Assembly: GCA_044226045.1 (NCBI GenBank)
Contig: JBGAHR010000013.1
Span: 1 to 64,000, forward strand
DNA from: Endoryza sp044226045
Lineage (GTDB): Bacteria > Bacteroidota > Bacteroidia > Chitinophagales > Chitinophagaceae
Direction: 5' to 3'
Length of the DNA stretch: 64,000 bases
In this document: piece after piece, positions 60,121 to 64,000 of the stretch
Layout: every line of letters begins with the position of its first letter
How positions within the stretch are numbered: position 1 is the first letter of the stretch
Made by a program: the position numbers and the translations under genes
Notes under the pieces: generated by a model
Seen by the model: only the letters and a program-made list of their open reading frames with translations
Told to the model about the DNA's origin: nothing
Database searches by the model: none

Positions 60121-61065
60121 ATGACCATTTGTTTAGATATGATGGGTGGAGACTTCGCGCCGCTGGAAGCGGTGAAAGGTATCCAGTTGTACTTATCTCA
60201 AACAAAGTCTCCGGCAATTTTATTGCTCACAGGCGATGAAGAGCAACTGCGCCCGCTGCTTGCCGAGCATGGTGTAAATACCCAGGCGATCAAAATCATT
60301 CATGCACCCCAGGTTATTGGTATGCATGAGCACCCCACCAAGGCACTGAAAGAAAAACAACAGTCATCCATTGCTGTCGGATTTCATTTGCTGGCATCGG
60401 GTAAAGCCGATGCTTTTATCAGTGCGGGAAACACCGGGGCAATGCTGGTGGGAGCCCTTTTCAGCATTAAAGCCATTGAAGGCGTGTTGCGCCCCACGAT
60501 CTCCACGGTTATTCCCAAAGATGATGGTTCCACCGGCCTTTTACTCGATGTCGGTCTTAATGCCGATTGCAAACCGGAAAACCTGAATCAGTTCGCTCTG
60601 CTGGGATCCCTCTATGCCAAACACATCCTCGATATTCCCGAACCACGCGTGGCTCTTTTGAATATTGGCGAAGAAGAAGGTAAAGGCAACCTGCTGGCCC
60701 AGGCAGCTTATCCGCTCCTGAAAGAAAATGCGGGCATTCATTTTACGGGCAACGTGGAAGGCAGGGATATCCTCACCGGCAAAGCCGATGTAATGGTTTG
60801 TGATGGTTTTACCGGAAACATCGTGTTGAAGATGGCTGAATCCATTCACGCGATTACTCAACAAAAGAAGATCAACCACGAATACTTCGACCGCTTCGAT
60901 TACGAAAATTATGGCGGCACACCGGTACTGGGTGTCACCAAACCAGTCATTATCGGCCATGGCATCTCTCACGCCAAAGCTTTCTCCAACATGATCCACC
61001 TGGCTCAGAAAATGATTGAAACCGGTTTGATGGAGAAAATGCAATCCAGCTTTGAAAGCAAATAA
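60121..61065 (+). CDS. plsX: Phosphate acyltransferase PlsX
   Basis: A 314-residue enzyme converting acyl-ACP plus phosphate to acyl phosphate, the substrate of PlsY in phospholipid synthesis. The start ICLDMMGGDFAPLEAVKG matches the PlsX 'DaMGGD.aP' motif, and FISAGNTGAMLVGA and GFTGNIVLKMAE are conserved. The likely start is ATG 60121; TTG 60109 is an in-frame alternative. It follows rpmF by 34 bases. fabH, the usual next gene, is not present here. Confidence 0.94.
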   Translation: MTICLDMMGGDFAPLEAVKGIQLYLSQTKSPAILLLTGDEEQLRPLLAEHGVNTQAIKIIHAPQVIGMHEHPTKALKEKQQSSIAVGFHLLASGKADAFISAGNTGAMLVGALFSIKAIEGVLRPTISTVIPKDDGSTGLLLDVGLNADCKPENLNQFALLGSLYAKHILDIPEPRVALLNIGEEEGKGNLLAQAAYPLLKENAGIHFTGNVEGRDILTGKADVMVCDGFTGNIVLKMAESIHAITQQKKINHEYFDRFDYENYGGTPVLGVTKPVIIGHGISHAKAFSNMIHLAQKMIETGLMEKMQSSFESK

Positions 61066-61099
61066 CTAATTTCCCGTTTCAACATATGTACTCCTGTTG

Positions 61100-62011
61100 A
61101 TGAAATACCTGGTAAAGGCAGTCATTTCCTATTGGCATGATCAGAATAAAAAGGTACTCGTCATCACCACGCTGATGATCGCCGGATTGATCGCGCTGAA
61201 TTATTCGCTGGGAATCGAAAAAACGCTCTCGCGAACAGAAAGTTTTCCTTTAAGAATTGCGGGCTTCTGGTGCCTTTACCTGTTTGCATTCAGTTTTGTA
61301 TACGCACTGTCTTTTTTATTGGCGGGCCACCGGCTCACCAATCATACGTCTTTCTTCTTCCTGCTGCTGATCACTCCGCTGCTCTTCGCGCTAAAAATCG
61401 GCTGGCAGGACGTTTCCATTCCCTTTATTAAATGGTCGGATGATTATTGGAAAAGATACCAGCAAATCGTCGTCGAATGGCCGGTGAAATGTCTGCTCAT
61501 GACGATTGTCATCGTACTGATCTGGAAAATGTTTCGATGGGAAAAACCGATTGCAGGCACCAGAGCAACCACCTCCTTAAAGCCATATTTGTTACTACTC
61601 CTCATGATGGTACCCTTAATTGCCTTTGCGGCTACACAGGCCGATTTTGGGGCCGCATACCCGAAACTGAAAAGGATCGCATTCATCTATCCGCATGTTG
61701 AATCCGCCTGGCCCTGGAAATGGTTGTTTGAAGCTGCCTATGGTTCCGACTTCATCACCATCGAATTATTCTTCAGAGGATTTGTAGTGCTGGCATTTGC
61801 CCGTTGGGTTGGAAAAGACGCCATATTGCCAATGGCTGCCTTCTATTGTACGATCCACTTCGGAAAACCCCTGTTTGAATGCATCTCTTCCTACTTTGGC
61901 GGAATGATCCTGGGAATAGTAGTCTACCAAACCCGGAGTATCTGGGGAGGATTGATCGTTCACCTCGGAATAGCGTGGATGATGGAAGCAGCAGGACAGC
62001 TATTAAATTAG
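61100..62011 (+). CDS. CPBP-like integral membrane protein, divergent motifs
   Basis: A 303-residue protein with about eight hydrophobic segments. CPBP-like motifs are seen late: TIELFFRGFVV (single Glu where most have EE), TIHFGKPLFE and LIVHLGIAW, providing the two His. It is related to but larger than the 240-residue CPBP protein at 34971. A protease role is less certain because the first Glu of the pair is replaced by Ile. Its last codons (LLN-stop, AAATTAG) merge with repeat words. Confidence 0.72.
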   Translation: MKYLVKAVISYWHDQNKKVLVITTLMIAGLIALNYSLGIEKTLSRTESFPLRIAGFWCLYLFAFSFVYALSFLLAGHRLTNHTSFFFLLLITPLLFALKIGWQDVSIPFIKWSDDYWKRYQQIVVEWPVKCLLMTIVIVLIWKMFRWEKPIAGTRATTSLKPYLLLLLMMVPLIAFAATQADFGAAYPKLKRIAFIYPHVESAWPWKWLFEAAYGSDFITIELFFRGFVVLAFARWVGKDAILPMAAFYCTIHFGKPLFECISSYFGGMILGIVVYQTRSIWGGLIVHLGIAWMMEAAGQLLN

Positions 62012-62340
62012 TGAATTTGACAATTGGTCAGTGGCGGTTGGCGGCTCTGCTGGTTTCGCGTTTCAGGTTTATCGTTTCACGTTGGTTTGCAGTTTGCGGC
62101 TCTGCTGGTTTCGCGTTTCAGGTTTATCGTTTCACGTTAGTTTACGGTTTGCGGCTCTGCTGGTTTCGCGTTTCAGGTTTATCGTTTCACGTTGGTTTGC
62201 GGTTTGCGGTTCTGCTGGTTTCGCGTTTCAGGTTTATCGTTTCACGTTAGTTTACGGTTTGCGGGGCATTGGCAAATTGACTAATTGACCAACTGGCAAA
62301 TTTCATCCGTCATTCGTAATCCGTCATTCGTAATTAAAAA
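62003..62340. repeat. Word repeats including a 55-bp x 4 array, between CPBP-like gene and rnpB
   Basis: The tract opens at the CPBP-like stop codon with AATTAGTGAATTTGACAATTGGTC. The unit starting TCTGCTGGTTTCGCG occurs at 62046, 62101, 62156 and 62211, exactly 55 bases apart; each contains GTTTATCGTTTCACGTT. Copies 1 and 3 read GGTTTGC, copies 2 and 4 read AGTTTAC, so an earlier 110-bp duplication is likely. Then 8-mers (ATTGGCAA ATTGACTA ATTGACCA) and 7-mers (CCGTCAT TCGTAAT twice) run up to the rnpB 3' end. Confidence 0.9.
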
Positions 62341-62726
62341 TTCTACCAACCTGTAAGCCGGATTCTGTTTCCCGACAAGTCGGGATGGCTATCATTTATC
62401 TGTCCGGCGATTTGCACCGCCGGATCAATCTGCCCACCCTCCATCTCAATCGCTCACGCGACTTTTGAACGGGCCGCTCTCGAAGATGGTATACGTGGCA
62501 TTTCAGCATGTAAGGTTTACCCGCCCGAAAAGTTACCCTTTCGGGCCGTGGGCTCTTACCCCACGTTTTCACCTTTACCCCGGCTTGCACCGGGACAGTT
62601 ATTTTCTGTGGCACTATCTGTTCCCGCCGAAACGGGACCCGGCTATTCACCGGTACATTGCCCTGTGCTGTCCAGACTTTCCTCCAGCATGTTTCCATGC
62701 CGGCGATAACCCGGTTGGTAGAACGG
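62341..62726 (-). ncRNA. rnpB: RNase P RNA, bacterial type A
   Basis: The catalytic RNA of RNase P, which matures tRNA 5' ends. On the minus strand the 5' part reads CTACCAACCGGG, then GGAGGAAAGTCTGGACA (the universal GAGGAAAGUC core), and the 3' part is CAGAATCCGGCTTACAGG, diagnostic for rnpB. The terminal helix P1 is formed by TTCTACCAACC and GGTTGGTAGAA, 11 perfect base pairs. Length is about 385 bases. Exact ends are estimated from P1. Short open frames across the region are not genes. Confidence 0.96.
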
Positions 62727-62741
62727 TAAAATTACAAAAAA

Positions 62742-63383
62742 TCAGGCGGGGCGGACGAAAAGAAGCCTGATGGCAAAAGCAGCCAACAACAGGCTCATGA
62801 TATACCTGATCCCCGTTTGATAAGATGGGTTCTGAATAAACCCGGAAGAGGCCCTGGCAACCAGCAATACAACTGCGGCATTGGTGAAGGTACTTCCGGC
62901 CATCTGCACCAGCCCCAATTGAAGATACTGCCACCACAACTGCCCTCTCTCGGGCTTTACAAACTGTGGCAGCAGCGAAAAGTATAGGATCATTGTTTGG
63001 GGGTTAAGCAGATTACCAATCAATCCCCGTTGGTAATAATAAAATGCCGGATGAACATGATCCGGCTGCTGCCCTGCGACGAGGAAATCCCGATTGCGAA
63101 AAAGTTTATAGGCCAGGAAAAACAAATAGGCGATTCCCGCATACCGGAGCACCTGGTAGGCAAGGGGCATGGCAATGATCAATGCAGTCAGTCCCAAAAT
63201 GGTGGCTGATATATGAACAACAAAAGCAGAGGTGATACCGGCTACGGTGGCGAATCCCGCTTTTGGGCCATACCCAAGGGTATGACTCACATACAACATC
63301 ATATTGGGACCTGGCGTCAACGCGAGTCCCACCACCAGCGCAATAAAAGGAAGCCAGTCCTGTATCAGCATGTAAATCGCCAT
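62742..63383 (-). CDS. LysE-family amino acid exporter
   Basis: A 213-residue inner-membrane protein with about six hydrophobic segments. The start FIALVVGLALTPGPNMMLYVSHTLGYG is the LysE/RhtB signature (TPGPN), with GFATVAGITSA and the later FLLNPQ-like segment GNLLNPQTMILYFSLLPQF. It exports an amino acid or derivative; specificity is not known. It lies 15 bases before the rnpB 5' end in the same orientation, so rnpB may be read through from it or start inside that gap. Confidence 0.86.
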   Translation of the reverse strand: MAIYMLIQDWLPFIALVVGLALTPGPNMMLYVSHTLGYGPKAGFATVAGITSAFVVHISATILGLTALIIAMPLAYQVLRYAGIAYLFFLAYKLFRNRDFLVAGQQPDHVHPAFYYYQRGLIGNLLNPQTMILYFSLLPQFVKPERGQLWWQYLQLGLVQMAGSTFTNAAVVLLVARASSGFIQNPSYQTGIRYIMSLLLAAFAIRLLFVRPA

Positions 63384-63393
63384 TCAGTAGTGC

Positions 63394-64000
63394 TTACTTG
63401 AAATATATCTCGGTTGCTCCGTATCCGTAGGCAGGATGATACTGGTTCACAAAAGTCTTCACTTCCTTTTTCAGCTTCAATATTTCATGTATCTCCTCTT
63501 TCAACTTGCCGGTTCCTACCCCATGGATCACGATCATGGATTTGAGGTGATGGGCAATCGCCAACTCGAGATATTTCTCAAAGGTCTTCAATTGAAGCGA
63601 CAGCTTTTCGAAATTAGACATGGACTCATGATCCGGAGTCAGCGCTTCAATATGCAGATCTATTTCGTGTTTGGCAGGTTCCAGATGCTGCCTCGCATGA
63701 GAGGCATCATACACTTTATATCCGGCGCCGCTAAGTTTGGAAAGGTCGAATTCCTCTTTGTGTTCTTTGTCAGGATACTTTTCCATCAGCTTGTACGAAA
63801 AAGTGGCTTCCCCTTTTTCTCTTAACTGGTTAATCCTGGAAAACACCTGTTTGGCTTTCAACCGAAGGGAAGATTCAAAATAATCCGCCTTGTGTTTGTC
63901 CGGCTTTAGCAGGGAGAATTCAAATGCGAACAGCGGACTGTCATTAAGATTCTCGAAGGGAATATCGTGCAGGTAAAAATCTTCAAAGGGCTGGACCTGG
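63394..64000 (-). CDS. Smr-domain (DUF2027) protein, 5' end outside window
   Basis: The frame stays open to the right edge, so this is the C-terminal 200 or so residues. The C-terminal Smr domain is clear: EIDLHIEAL, then MIVIHGVGTGKLKEEIHEIL and HPAYGYGATEIYF, with the HGxGxGxL signature of MutS2-type Smr nucleases. The preceding part (FEDFYLHDIPFENLND, FEFSLLKPDKHKADYF) matches DUF2027, which accompanies Smr in Bacteroidota. Probable role: endonuclease or DNA/RNA-binding; not experimentally defined. The end is 10 bases from the LysE-type gene start. Confidence 0.88.
   Translation of the reverse strand, partial: QVQPFEDFYLHDIPFENLNDSPLFAFEFSLLKPDKHKADYFESSLRLKAKQVFSRINQLREKGEATFSYKLMEKYPDKEHKEEFDLSKLSGAGYKVYDASHARQHLEPAKHEIDLHIEALTPDHESMSNFEKLSLQLKTFEKYLELAIAHHLKSMIVIHGVGTGKLKEEIHEILKLKKEVKTFVNQYHPAYGYGATEIYFK

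Noticed and set aside
62046..62265. CRISPR-like array in the 55-bp repeats
   Set aside because: Units are head-to-tail without variable spacers.
62031..62288. Open frames with repeated peptides such as SAGFAFQVYRFTLV
   Set aside because: They arise from the 55-bp tandem repeat read in rotating frames; no start context or homology.
62396..62770. Two open frames of about 100 residues
   Set aside because: They lie on RNase P RNA, which explains all conservation there.
1..64000. tRNA or rRNA genes
   Set aside because: No cloverleaf-like or rRNA sequence was noticed in any gap; this was by eye only and a tRNA scan could still overrule it.

Overview
The window reads as chromosome of a Bacteroidota bacterium, most likely family Chitinophagaceae. 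The evidence is: PorP/SprF and a protein with a gliding-motility (CHU_C type) C-terminal domain, both type IX secretion hallmarks; LytS-type histidine kinases paired with LytTR regulators; a YpdA-type bacillithiol reductase; a DUF2723 (GT117/TMEM260-like) membrane protein; DUF1573, DUF2452 and DUF4258 proteins; promoters of the TTTG-N19/20-TAnnTTTG type; and start codons that mostly lack Shine-Dalgarno sequences. No tRNA, rRNA, prophage or CRISPR was seen. Most genes are housekeeping.

Layout. 1-1.5 kb: IS4-family element cut by the left edge. 1.7-9.4 kb: pdhB, a DinB-like protein, two LytS/LytTR pairs flanking bdr (ypdA) and a beta-propeller protein. 9.4-15.4 kb: GNAT, then a PorP/SprF gene downstream of a 1438-residue IgGFc-binding/PKD surface protein that is probably its T9SS cargo. 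16-21.3 kb: LEA2 lipoprotein, HMA protein, pyrE, Nudix hydrolase, coaD, pyrB, an unknown secreted protein, pyrR. 21.9-26.9 kb: S8 peptidase, pruA, lipoprotein, prfB with a programmed +1 frameshift. 27.5-32.2 kb: DUF2452 protein, LolA-like protein, Pmp3-like protein, lipoprotein, groL-groS. 32.5-35.7 kb: nusB, DUF1573, yajC, coaE, CPBP protease. 35.8-44.8 kb: aminotransferase, class A beta-lactamase-like hydrolase, DUF2723, VWA and MoxR-like ATPase pair. 44.9-53 kb: barrel protein, murB, NAD(P)-binding protein, lipoprotein, priA, plsC, DUF4258, AAA/DUF4143 ATPase. 53.4-64 kb: mtaB, an 11-mer amphipathic protein, a small unknown protein, an ElyC/SanA/YdcF protein, a BNR-repeat protein, yceD-rpmF-plsX, a second CPBP-like protein, rnpB, a LysE-type exporter and a partial Smr-domain protein.

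The least ordinary content is not a gene. At least eight intergenic gaps hold short degenerate tandem 'word' repeats in a few recurrent families: an 8-mer like ATTGACCA, heptamers like ATTACGG/ATGACGA, GTTTATC/GTTTCAC, AAACCGC and ATTCAAA/AGTCAAA, and a hexamer like CCCGCT. They sit mainly between convergent genes, often begin at or inside the stop codon, and in places have been duplicated in larger units (62 bp x 4, 55 bp x 4, about 80 bp x 2.5). Of eleven convergent junctions, five hold such words, four hold a hairpin terminator and two have almost no gap. An IS right end and a decayed relative of the same end both abut these words. This looks like the STRR repeats known from filamentous cyanobacteria, but in a different phylum.
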